Origin: Neoceratodus forsteri
Taxonomy: Eukaryota; Chordata; Ceratodontiformes; Ceratodontidae
Length of the DNA stretch: 64,000 bases
Assembly: GCA_016271365.2 (NCBI GenBank)
Contig: CM057458.1
Location: 200,914,501 to 200,978,500, forward strand
Direction: 5' to 3'
The position numbers and the translations under genes are program-made. A model generated the notes under the pieces. That model searched no databases and was not told the DNA's origin. It saw only the letters and a program-made list of their open reading frames with translations. Below are positions 1 through 11,168 of the stretch, piece after piece (positions within the stretch are counted from its first letter, which is position 1; each line of letters opens with the position of its first letter).

Positions 1-239
1 AAAATCCTCAGTCTTTATAAAAAAAATTTGTTGCACCTGTAAAAAGAAAACCACCCATCAATTTCTTTTGCAGCCAAGACCCCCCCAACCAACCCTCTCA
101 CTCAGCACCTACCACCCCACATCATCCCAAGCCCTTATTTACTGATCAGATGTCCAATGCTGTAATTCTCTCTGGATTGCAGACACATCTTCACTTTTCA
201 ACCCAGACCATGAACTGAGGAACTCAAGTATATGCTTCA

Positions 240-1553
240 GTGTATTTCAAAGAGGTTTTGAATGTAGTAGCATAAAGTGGCCATTTTTCATTATTTTTGC
301 CCCAAATTTTCAGCATACCTTTTTTGGGACACCACTTATGAACAATGCAAGTAACATTAGGTAAATCTGTCCTGAAAGGTGATTTTGCAGTCACTATGCA
401 AAATCACCTTTCAGGCAGGAGTTGAAAATGTTCTCCATCATTGTTCATGAGGTGGGCTCATAAGATGGCTATGTTAAAAATTTGGTGTACAAATATTTAA
501 AAAAAAACAACATTATAAGCCTACATTGAATTTTGAGAATGCAGGCTCATAACTTTGGTAATGTTCAATATTTTTACCCACAATTTACAACATAGCCATA
601 TCTTTATAGCACCTCATGAATGTGACAGCTGTCATTTTTCAAATCCTGGCCAACATTATTTTTTTACATCCCCAAAGGTGAATTCATGGTCCTTGCACAA
701 AATCACCTTTGGGCAAGAGTCAGAAATGATCTCTGCCACTGCTCATGAGGTGGGGTCATAAGAAGGCTATGTTCTAAATTTAATATCATCATATCAAAAA
801 ACAACAACATTACGAGTCTATGTTGAATTTTGTGAATGCAGGCTCTTAACTTTGATCATTTTCAATATTTTTACCCCAAATTTACAACAAAGCCATATCT
901 TTATGGAAGATCATGAATGTGACAGCTGTCATTTTTCAAATCCTGGCAAAAATGTTTTTTTTTTTTTACATCCCAAAAGGTGATTTTGCAGTCCCTGCAA
1001 GAAACCACCTTTCAGGCAGGAGTTGAAAATGTTCTCTGCCACTGTTCATGAAGTGGGAGCATCAGAATGCTATGTTCTAAATTTGGTGTAAAAATATTTA
1101 AAATCAGCAAAGTTATGAGCCTGCATTGAATTTTGTGAATGCAGGCTCATAACTCTGGTAATTTTCAATATTTCTACCCCATATTTACAACATAGCCATA
1201 CCTTTACAGTATCTGATGAATGTGACATACGTCATTTTTCAAATCCTGGCCAAAATGCTTTTTTTACACCCCAAAGGGTGATTTTGCAGTCCCTGCATGA
1301 AATAACCTTTTGGGCAGGAGTTGAAAATGTTCCCTGACATTGTTCATGAGGTGGGGTCATAAGAAGGTTATGTTCTAAATTTGGTGTAAAAATATTTAAA
1401 AACAAAAAAGTTATGAGGCTATGTTGAATTTTGCAAATGCAGGCTCGTACATATGGTAATATTAAATAATTGTACCCCAAATGTTCAACATAGCTATTTC
1501 TAGAACCTCATTAATGAGACAACTGTCATTCCTCAGCTCATACCCAAAATGTG
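240..1553. repeat. ~300-bp tandem satellite array, first segment
   Basis: Diverged head-to-tail units with a period of 297-303 bp. The landmark GCAGGCTC begins units at about 541, 838, 1141 and 1439, and an older partial unit lies before 541. Each unit has the same order of landmarks: a T-rich 'TTTTTACCCC' stretch, 'CATGAATGTGACAGCTGTC', a hairpin around 'AAAGGTGATTT', then 'TTCATGAGGTGGGGTCATAAG', then 'AAATTTGGTGTAAAAATATT'. The array breaks at about 1553 inside the position where the hairpin of the next unit should start, and resumes at about 3766. No coding potential is conserved between units. Confidence 0.9.
371..415. repeat. Perfect hairpin within the satellite unit
   Basis: Two 19-nt arms (371-389 and 397-415) are perfect reverse complements around a 7-nt loop. 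The left arm reads CCTGAAAGGTGATTTTGCA. Degenerate versions of the same hairpin occur once per unit at about 676-715, 975-1016, 1270-1312 and 3775-3814. It therefore belongs to the repeat consensus and is not an accident of one copy. Its function is unknown. Confidence 0.85.
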
Positions 1554-1796
1554 TTTTATTTATTTATATTTCAGATTAACACCTGTGAGCGAAAGCCCTT
1601 TTACATAGATTCCACATCAGGTACAGACAAACACAGAAAATAAAGCAGTTCAAACCAAGTATAGCTTATGAGAACAAAAAACATAAGAGCACAGCGAAGC
1701 AAAGAGCAGCCTAGGTGGCATTGTCAGATTAGAACAATGTTAACATTGTAAATACTACTGTCTTCAGGCACTGTACAATGTATGCCTGATTATACA
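1554..1796 (-). mobile_element. LINE 3' tail fragment (L2-like, tail family R)
   Basis: Begins with TTTTATTTATTTATA, the reverse complement of an (AATAAATA)n tail. Read on the minus strand the last ~65 nt match the ends of the elements at 1797-3765 and 14816-15484: 'GATGTGGAA.CTATGTAAA', then 'GCTCA', then the AAATAAATAAA tail. It is a severely 5'-truncated retrotransposed copy with no coding sequence left. It landed in the satellite beside or before the longer copy at 1797. The outer boundary near 1790 is approximate. Confidence 0.6.
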
Positions 1797-3765
1797 AAGT
1801 TTTTATTTATTTTATTTATTTCAATTCTAGGATTACAATTACCTTTGAGCACAGGGCTCTTTTACAAAGGTTCCACATCAAGACATAGGTATCACATGAA
1901 AATAGACAAAATTGTTACACAAATAAGGTTAAAGGATATCAAATTAATTTTGAACAGACAGGGAGAGGATGAACATCAGAGCCAAGAGATGCAGTGAATG
2001 TAACAGAAATATATTAGTACAGTTTATGAATTACCTGGCACGGGTGAGGAAGCCTGGGTCTCTGACAGGATAGGAAGAGGTATGGGAAAATGAAGGGGGA
2101 AGAATAGGAGGATGGTATTGGTGGGAGGTTATGAGTAGGAGAGGAGTATGGGGGAGAGAGGGGTAGGGCAGTGAAGTGGGGTTGGTAAAAAGTTGGTAAG
2201 GGGAGTATGAAATAAGATGCTTGTATAGTAGACTGGCCAAGTACTAACTTATGTGAAGCAATCACAGGATGCATGACAATGAGAAACTGCTGCAGTTTTC
2301 CCTTGTATGGGCCTAGGGTGGGAGTACTGGAAATATCAGAGCAGAGGGAGTTGCACCATAATGGGGCTCAGGCAGCAAATGACCTCTGACCCTGAGCAGT
2401 GCAGCAGAGAAACTTGGTAAACGATGTTGTCGGAGCTTCTTGTGTGATGGATATTGGAGGAAGGGCAGAGGAGCCTCAACACCCCAGGTGGCAGAAGGCC
2501 AAGGGAGGATTTCTTAGCTAGCAGGCAGGTATGGTAGAAGACTCTGCCCTGTAATTGGAGCCAGTTTGCCTGCTCATAGATGTCACATGTGTGAGTGAGA
2601 TGGGTGCCCCAGTAAGTAGATGGCAGGCCTTATTGAGGGCCACTGCATCTCGCCGTACAGCAGTGTTAGTGGCAGATCCACTGACAGCAAGCTCATAATC
2701 AATGACAGAGGCTATCGATCTCTGTATTGCAAGGTTAAGGTCTTCCATTGGTAGGAAATGCTTATGCTTATAGAGCAGTCCAAGATGGGTGCTGACAGCC
2801 ATAGCCACATTATCAATACAGTATGATTAGTGAAATATAGGATGCTGTCTGTTGTCACTCCTAGGTACTTAAACAGTTGAGTCTGTTTCAGAGGGACATC
2901 CGCATTGTTCTTGATGATAGGTTGTCTTGACTTATGTTTACAATGAGTACTATGGAAAAACATTGTTTTAGTTTTTGTGTAATTAAGAATGAGTTTTTGG
3001 GCCTGCCCGGTGGCGCTGAGGGTTGAGGCGCTGCATGCCACCTGCGCTTCACTGGCGAGGTGTGCTCGGGTGCGGGGGTCAGCAGGGGTGGTTGAGGATT
3101 GAACACCTGCTGGGCTGCTCTCTCCTGGGGGAATATCAGGGGAGTCCCAGCATGCCAGGAGCTCCTGGTGGAGACTGGGAGCACTGCAGCCCACTAGGCA
3201 GCATGCAAATAGCGTTGCCTGATGCAAGGCAGGGTTGCTGTGTGCCGTTGCATCAGGGGTGTGCCCATGTTGGGGGGGGACATGAGCACCAGAATAAGGA
3301 AAAGCCCAATCAGCAGGGGTAGGTAACGGCACCTGCCCCCATGCCAGCAGCCAGGTCCAGCCTGCCTGCCTGACCTCCCAGGTTCCTCCACCCGGGTCCT
3401 TGCCCACACTGGAGACTGACTAAGAAGAGCACCGAAGGGAGGGGTGGCCTGACCCCGAAGGGGTTAAGCTGGGGGTGCCGAGTGAGGTGTCAAGGAGGAG
3501 GAGAGAGAAGGTACAGGCAAGGAGGACTTTAGGCTGGAGAGGAACTGGCAGGATGCCTGAGAGAGTCCCCTGCTGACTGTGACCAGAGGGAAAAATAAAT
3601 GTAAAAAAAAAAAGAATGAGTGTTTGAGAATGGAACCATGCCTCAACACTCAAGAAGCTGTTCTAGAGTGGATTCTCTGAAGTGGATGGATCTGGATTGC
3701 TGGTGAAAAGGACTGCATCATCTGCATAAAGGAGAAACTGGTCTGGACACTCTTGTGGGGAGCTT
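1797..3765 (-). mobile_element. Decayed L2-like LINE, RT palm to 3' end, inserted in satellite
   Basis: The 3' tail lies at 1797-1830 on the minus strand (AAATAAATAAAATAAATAAA type). About 3690-3730 on the minus strand encodes the reverse-transcriptase active-site block FLLYADDAVLFTS. Minus strand 2830-2995 encodes the following region (NYTKTKTMFFHS, then FKYLGVTTDS), the usual spacing after YxDD in CR1/L2-type LINEs. The endonuclease and N-terminal RT are missing, so the copy is 5' truncated. The coding part is split by a younger retroposon at 3000-3611 and carries stops. Satellite sequence continues on both sides (to 1553 and from 3766), so the two LINE pieces (1554-3765) are insertions into the array. 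The clade name (L2-like versus another Jockey-group clade) is inference. Confidence 0.7.
3000..3611 (+). mobile_element. ~0.6-kb non-coding retroposon, copy 1
   Basis: A 612-bp GC- and CpG-rich insert ending in AAAAATAAATGT plus an A-run. It is flanked by a near-perfect 15-bp target-site duplication: AAGAATGAGTTTTTG at 2985-2999 and AAGAATGAGTGTTTG at 3612-3626 (14/15). Removing it rejoins the L2-like RT frame of the host LINE. The 5' end contains a Pol III A-box-like stretch (TGGCGCTGAGG, ~3011) and a weak B-box-like stretch (GGATTGAAC, ~3096), so it may be a SINE; that is tentative. A related copy lies at 3877-4497. The short frames inside it are not conserved. Confidence 0.7.
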
Positions 3766-3876
3766 TTCCATCCCAAAATTTGATTTCACAATCCCTGCAT
3801 GAAATCACCTTTCAGGCATAAGTTGAACATTTGTTCTGCCCTTCTTCATGAGGCAGGGACAAAACAAAGCTATGCT
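3766..3876. repeat. Satellite unit, continuation after the LINE insertion
   Basis: Resumes in phase at the hairpin position (CATCCCAAAATTTGATTTCACAA...) and continues through TTCATGAGGCAGGG to AAAGCTATGCT. It is the missing right part of the unit broken at 1553, which shows that 1554-3765 was inserted into the array. Confidence 0.8.
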
Positions 3877-4497
3877 CCATGCTGGTGACCTGGGTTCAGG
3901 AATGGGTTTGGGTCATCAGGGTTGGCTGGGGGGGTGTGGAGTTGGATTGAGCTACCAGCAGGCAGATCTCCTCTCCCGAGGAGGGGTCAGGTGCATCACA
4001 CAATGTTAGCAGCTCCCAGTGGAGGCAGGGAGCATTGTAGCTAATGTGAGCACATTTCAGGGGTCTGAGGTAAAGGCAGATGTCCTGTGGGTGGATGCAG
4101 GAGCACATACATACCATGCTGGACGTCATTGCATGTCCGCACCACTGGGACCACAGAACAAGGAAAATGGCCATGGCACTCGGGAAGGTGAAAGTGGGTC
4201 CAGTGGTCAGCCCCAACCCTCGCAGGCAGGTCTGCTCTGATCCTGCCTCTGGAACTCCTTCTCACCTAGGACAACCTAGTGAATTCTAGCTAGTGCATCA
4301 GTAGGAGGTAAAGCAGTCCCACCTTGGGGGGATCAGAGCTGGGGTGTTGGGGGTTTGGTGGTGAGAGTGGAGGTATCCCTGGATGGAAGCATGATGCTGA
4401 GAGGCTTCAGGTGAAGCGGGAGTTGACCATCCCTGTGACCACACCAGACAGAGTCATATGGAGCCAATGTAGGAGGATAAAGAGAGTTGAAATGAAA
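3877..4497 (+). mobile_element. ~0.6-kb non-coding retroposon, copy 2
   Basis: About 620 bp between two copies of AAAGCTRTGCT (3866-3876 and 4498-4508; 10/11), consistent with a target-site duplication in the satellite. The end is A-rich (AATGAAAAAA at 4491-4500). Its interior resembles copy 1 at 3000-3611: a segment with GCAGCTCCCAGTGGAGGCAG at ~4009 matches AGCTCCTGGTGGAGACTG at ~3160 in copy 1, and both have CTGTGACCA near the 3' end. Two members of one family sit 265 bp apart. No conserved reading frame is seen. Confidence 0.65.
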
Positions 4498-4620
4498 AAA
4501 GCTGTGCTGAAAATGTGGTGTACAAATATTGCAAAACAACATGTTTATGAACCTACATTACATTTTGCTAATGCTGGCTCATAACTTTGGTAATTTTCCA
4601 TATTTTTACCCCAAATTACT
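4498..4620. repeat. Satellite unit, last recognisable part
   Basis: Contains AAATGTGGTGTACAAATATT and, further on, GCTGGCTCATAACTTTGG and ATATTTTTACCCCAAATT, the end and the start of consecutive units. The similarity stops at about 4620. Confidence 0.8.
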
Positions 4621-6189
4621 CATCTGCAGCCCTATCAGATCTGGCCACAGTTTGTTTTATTATATATTAGTACAGTTCCCCCTAATGACAATAGAATCCA
4701 GCTTATATAGCCTCTTTTTCAAGCTATTTTGGGGAAGTAGGCTGAATCCAGTAAAGAGGAACATTACGTAGTTACCACCCATAAAAGGGGGCATTAATAT
4801 GGTAAATCTAATAGTATTTTGTTAAAGCATCTTAATTTATTCTAGTATTAGTCCAGTTTTACGGACTGCATCAGCTATTTGGGAACCCTATGTTCAAATC
4901 TGGCTTCATCGTGTGTTTCTGGGATGGTGAGAATTGTCTCTTAAGATTCCAAAGAGAAACTCCTCAGGATATCTGCCTGAATAGTTCTGACAGACCATTG
5001 AGAAAATCCAGAAATGGGAGATTGCTAGGTCCTAAATAATTACCTTGGGATGTACACAATTTTATCCTGCCATTTTCTATGACCATTTTATGGAAAAATA
5101 ATTTCCTTCAGTCTGCCACGTTCCAACTACACAGGCAGCAGTCACAATAACAAGAAAGAATGCCAGCTAAAATGTGGGATGTAATGTGGTTGTTACCATG
5201 GAAAACTGTAAGGGCAGATTGAAAACATTAGAGTTTAGGGAAATGGAAATGGTTTTGCCTTAGGGACTCATGTAATAACCTTTTGAAAATACAGACACAT
5301 CAGTTGTTTTGAATACTCATATTCAAAACTTTTGGGTAGAAATGGTAAGGTCTCGGAAAAAAACTTGTTTTCCTCTGTTTTTCAAGACATTCTAGTTTGA
5401 GGACTATTTTCAGTGGAGTGGAGACATTTTAATACAAGTTCCTTAGAAGTCTTGATGGGAGTACTAAAATTCTTTATATGGCACTCAAGGTGCCGACTTG
5501 ATGTACAAGAAGAAGTGGTTAGCTGTTATGAGATAATAGAAATTATTATTAAAGCATGCAAAACTATATGGTATGCTGAGTACAAACCTTTACCAAAAGC
5601 AACATTTCTCTGGGTTTGGATAAATTTCTCATGGTTAATTAACTATATTCATGTCATTTCTGAGTAAAATGTAGTGCTGAATTCTTATAGCACATAGATG
5701 TTACAGATATACAGTAGTTTGAGTTTGTTTTCTAATTTTCTGGTTATATAAGTATTTGTTTTGCTAATCTTTGAGAATTTATATCAGTATTGTTGTAAGT
5801 TTATTGAAATGCATTTGGTTGTTGTGTATCGTTTTTTGTTCTTGCTTTGAAATTTATTTTAAATAAAAATTATCCAACCTTCCTGACAAATGCAATTGGA
5901 TTTAACAACCAGTAGAATGGGCAGACAGGGCCTTGGTTTAACACTGAATTTGAACAATAGCACTGTTCTGCAGTACAACAACCCCCTTAGTAATGTTTTT
6001 TGGTGCCAGAATTTTTTATGGTATGAGGCCATTTGCTGTACAAGACTAGAACTCATGACCTTCTTGCAGAGAGGCAAATGTGCTGCTAAGTAAGCCACAC
6101 TGAATTAATATATATTGTTGCAGACATACAGTATATGACCAAACATGGTCTTGTGTTGCATATATGCTCAAGGAGGGTTTAACTGATGT
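4621..6189. other. No recognisable feature
   Basis: AT-rich sequence. I see no LINE or SINE landmarks, terminal repeats or credible coding sequence. Short frames (4529-4771, 5413-5667, 5890-6093) show no known motif and are treated as chance. Confidence 0.5.
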
Positions 6190-7110
6190 CTTCCACATGA
6201 ACTTGGGGGCAAAATAAGAATGCACACTTGCTCCAACCCTTCTTAAGCTACATAAATATCAAAAAGCTATTAAACAGCCATGACAATACAGGGTATTATT
6301 CTCTGCAAGTCTTGGACAAGATCTATAGCTTACTTGCCTTTGCAGATGACATTACACTATGTTTTATTTTCCCTATAGGTCTGCAAAGAAAGTCAAACAG
6401 TTTTTCCAGAATTTGCTCTAATTTGAAATTAATTATTAAAATGGGGAAAACTCAGATTATTGTAGTTGGCTCTAAAGAATCTAACAACAACTGGTATATT
6501 GCAAACAAATGGTTACAGAGATTTAATAGTTACACATATCTTGAACTGCCTTTTTTCCAGTAATTATAAATGGAATATAGATTTTGAAATAACATAAAAA
6601 TAATAACACAACAAATGGAAATCAAGAGATTTAATAAGTCATCAATATTGTAGCAACTCAGTCAAATCCTCTGTTCAGGTGCTTAATGTCAAGGTTAAGG
6701 CTCAGACCTTACATGCTGCCAAAATCTGGGGAACAACAGACTAGAACAAACTGGTTAAAAGTGTAAATTGAATGTACAGATCCCTACTGACACTTCCCTT
6801 CTCAATACCTTCTGAAATGGTTCAAGCAGAACTTTGACAAACATTAGTCATGGAAATGGCTAAAATAAGATTGTTGTCCAATTGGGTAACAGTTATTTAA
6901 ATGAGGCTTTATAGAATCCAAAAGAGATGCCTTACAGGGAAAAAGCATTGTAGACAAATTGCAATATGAACTCCATGGCTAAATTTTTTGGTGGTGATGG
7001 GGAAGGGGGTTATGAAGGAAACTGGAGCTAACATTTAATATAAAATGGACAGGGACATTTCTATGTCCTGATTGACTGAGATTTGGTTCTGGCCATGGCC
7101 TTAAGAAAGC
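6190..7110 (+). mobile_element. Decayed LINE reverse transcriptase fragment
   Basis: Frame 6228-6563 encodes an RT block with LLAFADDITLC (catalytic FADD form at ~6339-6350), followed by the 'KxGKTQIIVVGSK' and 'SYTYLELPF' blocks seen after the active site in CR1/L2-type LINEs. Downstream sequence in shifting frames still hints at post-RT LINE sequence (for example a LHAAKIWGTT-like string near 6710-6735). Many stops and frameshifts are present. The part before the palm domain is absent, so the 5' side is truncated. No clear 3' tail is visible, and the right end is approximate. Confidence 0.7.
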
Positions 7111-8335
7111 ACTAGCAATTGTTAAAAACAAGTCCCTGCCAACCATGGCAACTCACGGAATTCATTATCCACTTACTTACTAATTTCCATCACAAACATG
7201 GCTGCAGCTTTTACGCATGTATATCAACCTTCAACTAGGCCCTAAAAATAAAAGTCCATTAAATTACACAAAGTAAGTAAATAACTGAATGTTATTTATA
7301 CTCATGAGCCCTCCTTACACACATACATAAATTTAAAAAATCAAGTAGTGTTCAGAGTTTCCGTTGCTGGAGTTTCTTTGATGACCATGAAAAATCCCCC
7401 TCCTACTGTATTCCTACCAGTTTGACAGAGAACTCCCTGCTCCTTGCCTGGCAACAGATGAAAGGCTGAGGTTCTGGCTTCACTTGAGGTCTGTGTATGT
7501 GTCTATGTATGTATGCCAGTAGAACTCTGAAGAATTTTGAATTCATGTATTCTATGTTACTATTCCGTGTGTGTGTCGGGGGGGGGGGCATTCTACTACT
7601 GGAATAATGCAGAGCTTTCAAATCTTCAATTCCATGGTAAACAATCACACAGTGCATTGAATGTGAAGAAAGACAGATAACTGACTGGTAAAAAATGTGT
7701 GGAGGGACTACTTTACATTATTTAGCAACATTTTATTATATTTTTTGTGGCTTTGAAAACTTTTAGTGTTTGTTTTGTTAAAACTTGCCTATAGGCTCAT
7801 TTTATAAAAATAATAAGGCACTTCAGGGACATTAGTTGTACTAAATTTACCCCACAGTCAGGGTCTGAGGGCACTCGGCTTTGCCTCATGCCTTGCAACA
7901 CCCCTGATCATGGGGTAAGCCTAGTACAACCAATGCCCTGTCATGCCTTATTGCTTAAGTATAACCCTATTATAATTAAAACAAATAGTATATTTCAAAT
8001 AAAAATAAAACATATAGCTAAACAGACATGTCACAAGTCAGTATATATTGCTCTAGCCCATAGTTAAGTGACTTCAGAGATAAATATTAATTTAAAAACT
8101 ATTTTAGTGTAATCACAGAAAAGTCATAACACATTACAGGTTAGAAAATCAAGTACAGTAAGGTTATTAAATCTAGGTATGACAAAAATAAAACTATTGG
8201 TACCAAATGTGACTGTGGGTAAATGAAAAGCAGGACTTAAAACATGCAGTTCCTTTGGTTATAAGATGTATGGGAAAGATAGATTTTTATTTAGGCAAAA
8301 TGTCTGGCAACCTGTTTAAGACTACCAATATTTAG
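7111..8335. other. No recognisable feature
   Basis: AT-rich sequence with a G-run at ~7578-7587 and a weak inverted CACTTCAGGG/CCCTGA-like structure near 7815-7910. No coding or mobile-element landmark is strong enough to name. Confidence 0.45.
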
Positions 8336-8993
8336 AGATGCAGCAAAGTTTTACTTCACTTGTGAATTTTCAGCAAAGTCACTGAATTTGCTTCTGTGGA
8401 TTGGTTCAAGAAGTTGCGGCCATCAAATGAAACTTCGCCATTCATAACTTTGCCTTGCTTTGGGGAGTTTTAACTGCAAATTGCACTTAAAAAAAAACAA
8501 AAGCAAGGAGAAGTTGCAAACTGAAAATTAAATAATTCCCTAGTGTCTCGTGCCCCCCACCAATTACAGGACCAATTGTAAAACAAAATCATCTTTAATC
8601 CCTGGTGTCTAGTGGACCCCCATCCCCCCCCATCAAGAAGTAGCCCACCACCCTGAACCCCCAACCCGATGTAAAAAATACCCTAAATCCCTGGTGTCTA
8701 GTGGTCCTCAACCCCACCAATTGCCAGCACAAACAATATAAAAAAAATGATCTTACATCCCTGTTGTCTAGTGGACCCCCCAAGGGAGTGCCTCACCACC
8801 CTGATTCCCTCTGCCCCAACCCAGAGTGGGTCACCGGCACAGCCCTCCACTCATCTGCACAGCTGGCAGCCTGACTGAGCTCTCTCAATGAATAAGCACA
8901 TGGCTGTGCTGGTGCCCCACTCAGGGTCAGGGTCGGGGGGAAACAGGTTTGTGGGGCACTCCCTGATGGGGTGGGGGTCCACTAGACACTAGG

Positions 8994-9933
8994 GGCAGGA
9001 TTCACAAAGACAGCCAAAAATCCCTCAGCTGCAGGAAAAAATCCTGCAGCACTGTGGAAACGCAGTTGCGCAATATTCTGAAAGAAAACTTGTGCTGGTG
9101 CGGAATTCTGCAAAAATCCCTGCAGCTGCAGAAATTCAGCAGCTGCAGAAATTGTGCAAGTGCTGAAAATCCGCAACTGTGGATCCACAGCTGTAGAAAT
9201 GGCTTAGGAGGCACAACAAGAGTGATTCAAATTTGCTGGAGCAGCAGACTTTTAACAGTCTTGCAATCGATGTAGCTGAAAGTGCCCACAGAGAGACTAG
9301 CAACCATTCCCTCAACTGGGACCACTGCAGCACCACTGGTACCAGCAATACCATGCACCACAGTGGCTGTCTGTAACTGCTGGTCATCTCTTCCTGGAGT
9401 GTTTCTGTTGCCTGCAGGAGTAACACTCACTGCAGGTTGTTCAGTCTCTACTGCCTGTATGGCTCCTTCATGGGCTGCACTGGGTCTGGTGGTGGTTGTT
9501 TGTTGTCATTCAATGACAATGTGTGCTAGTGTTGCTGTAACTACAGCCACTGATATACACCCACTGGGTTGCAATTACTTGTGCCTAACCTCCACTATAA
9601 TTGTATTTCAATTGTTGGGGCACTGCATTTTTGCTGAGGGAGTGTTACACCTCACTCTCATGTGTGCAACATTTTTTCATCAACTGCAGAAAAAACCTGT
9701 CTGAGAATAGCCTTTAAGGGGAAGTGCCATACTTATCAATTACTTTTTTCCTCCTCAGGAACTTCTGCAGCTGTACTTTCTTCCACAGTCCATAGTTTAT
9801 TTTTTCAGCAGCTGCGGAAGTTTTGTGTACAGCACTCAGAGCAATTTCCCCTTTTTTTCTGCAGCTACAGAACTTTTGGGGATTTAGGGAAGGTTTTGCA
9901 CCTTCAGAATGTTTTGTGAATCTCCCCCAACCA
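8994..9933. mobile_element. Second foldback element nested in the first
   Basis: Starts GGGGCAGGATTCACAAAG and ends with the inverse, TTTTGTGAATCTCCCCC. Both arms contain many CTGCAGCTGCAG-type subrepeats (left 9025-9200, right 9680-9880), and each arm ends in the same purine/pyrimidine order when inverted. The central part (9240-9650) is single copy and holds a 140-codon frame without recognisable domains. The element sits beside an inverted motif copy of the outer foldback. It is a non-autonomous DNA-transposon-like repeat whose superfamily is undetermined. Confidence 0.55.
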
Positions 9934-10811
9934 GATTATTTTTATATTGGGTGCAATGCACTAACAGGAGGGGAACAGCATGCCAAAAGTGCAAATTGCA
10001 CAAGCAGATGGATGCATGGTGGCCATATGCATGGACGCCAGCCACCATGTGGTTCCCATCTGCTGCCCCATCCCCCCAATGTGCAGGTGCATGGAGGACT
10101 GTTCTGCAGACTGGGTGTGCATCCAATGGGATGCCTGGACCAGTCTGCTACTGGAACCCTTGCACCCACATGGTGCCAGAGAAGGAAGATGACACACTGT
10201 GTGCCACCAGCAACATGGGCAGGTGGGTTCCCAGCCAGCCACCCTGGCCCTCCTTGTAGTCCCCATGGGCAGGGGCAGCATGTGGGGAGGGCTGCTGTGC
10301 CCTGACATCTTCACCACAGCTGGCAGTGGCATTCTGGGGGGACATGTATCCCTTACAGCAGGGTGTTACCCAGTATAGTGTGCACCCCCCATGCCCAGCA
10401 TGCCACACCTTTGTGAATGGTGTGGAGTGCGAGCACACCCCTGACACCCCCATCCACCCCAGCATATTGCTGTCTGCACTGCTGGGAGATCAGGGGCATA
10501 ACTGTTGTGTGTCCCATCTGTGCATGTCACAAGGGGTCTGTGGGACCCTGCTCCATGGCATTCAGACATTGTGATGCCAATGCACCTGGGTTCCACAGCG
10601 CGTTGGCATCGTGCATATGGCCCAATGTTAGGTCCGGCAATTGGTGGGGGTGGAGACCACTAGACACCAGAGATTTACAGTATTTGTTTTACATTGGGGT
10701 TGGGGTGGGAGGGAGTGGGGTGGTGGGGCACTACCTGATGAGTGGGGGTCCCCTAGACACCAGAGATTCAAGATTTTTTTATATTGTTGGGGCCGGCAAT
10801 CGGTGGGGGAC

Positions 10812-10814
<3 letters not shown>

Positions 10815-10848
<34 letters not shown>
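10815..10848. repeat. (TA)n microsatellite
   Basis: About 17 consecutive TA units inside the right arm of the foldback element, where the other arm copies have ordinary sequence. Confidence 0.95.
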
Positions 10849-10852
<4 letters not shown>

Positions 10853-11168
10853 CATTGTGGCCAGCAATCCATGAGGGGAATCATTAGACACCAGAGATTT
10901 AATTATTACATTGTGGCCAGCCAAAGAGATTTAATTAATACACTGTAGCCAGCGACTGGCAGTGGGGGGACCATTAGACACGAGGGATTATATATTTTTT
11001 TACATTGTGGCTGGCGGGGTGGGGGGTGCTCTACAACACCTGGTAGGAAGTTCCACACTGTTTGATTCAGCGCCGTGAATTTGCAAATTTTGAATTATGC
11101 TCACTGAATTGGAGCACAATTGTGAAGTATTTTGTGGAGCACATTTACCCACTTTGCACATCACTACC

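Larger units (their letters stand above)
8336..11168. mobile_element. Nested foldback (inverted-repeat) element with tRNA-Glu-like subrepeats
   Basis: The outer ends are imperfectly inverted: AGAGATGCAGCAAAG at ~8342 and CTTTGCACATCACT at ~11155. The flanks ACCAATAT and ACCAATAA could be a decayed 8-bp duplication of hAT type (tentative). Inside, the left arm (~8525-8830) pairs with the right arm (~10630-11030). The left arm carries four copies of a TCCCTGGTGTCTAGTGG-like motif (8537, 8599, 8688, 8758). The right arm carries the reverse complement at 10657, 10750, 10881 and 10971, and another inverted copy lies at 8979. Between the motifs the arms also match (CACCAATTGCCAGCAC against its inverse at ~10633 and ~10790). 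Smaller palindromes sit within (8763-8993 centred near 8880; about 10010-10640 centred near 10290). No transposase is seen, so it is non-autonomous. Confidence 0.65.

Noticed and set aside
2712..3407. 231-codon minus-strand frame as a single gene
   Set aside because: It joins the retroposon copy 1 (3000-3407) to the LINE RT by accident. Only the part below 3000 is meaningful.
8530..8780. Regularly spaced motif copies as a CRISPR array
   Set aside because: The repeats are short and variable, lie in a vertebrate-type repeat landscape, and are mirrored in an inverted arm. They are foldback subrepeats.
9282..9704. 140-codon frame in the nested foldback as a transposase or Myb-like protein
   Set aside because: No DDE, Myb/SANT or other recognisable motif, and overlapping frames on the other strand are equally open. 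Treated as chance.
9823..10305. 160-codon frame
   Set aside because: It crosses the boundary between two foldback parts and has a His/Pro/Cys-rich composition that matches the repeats, with no domain.
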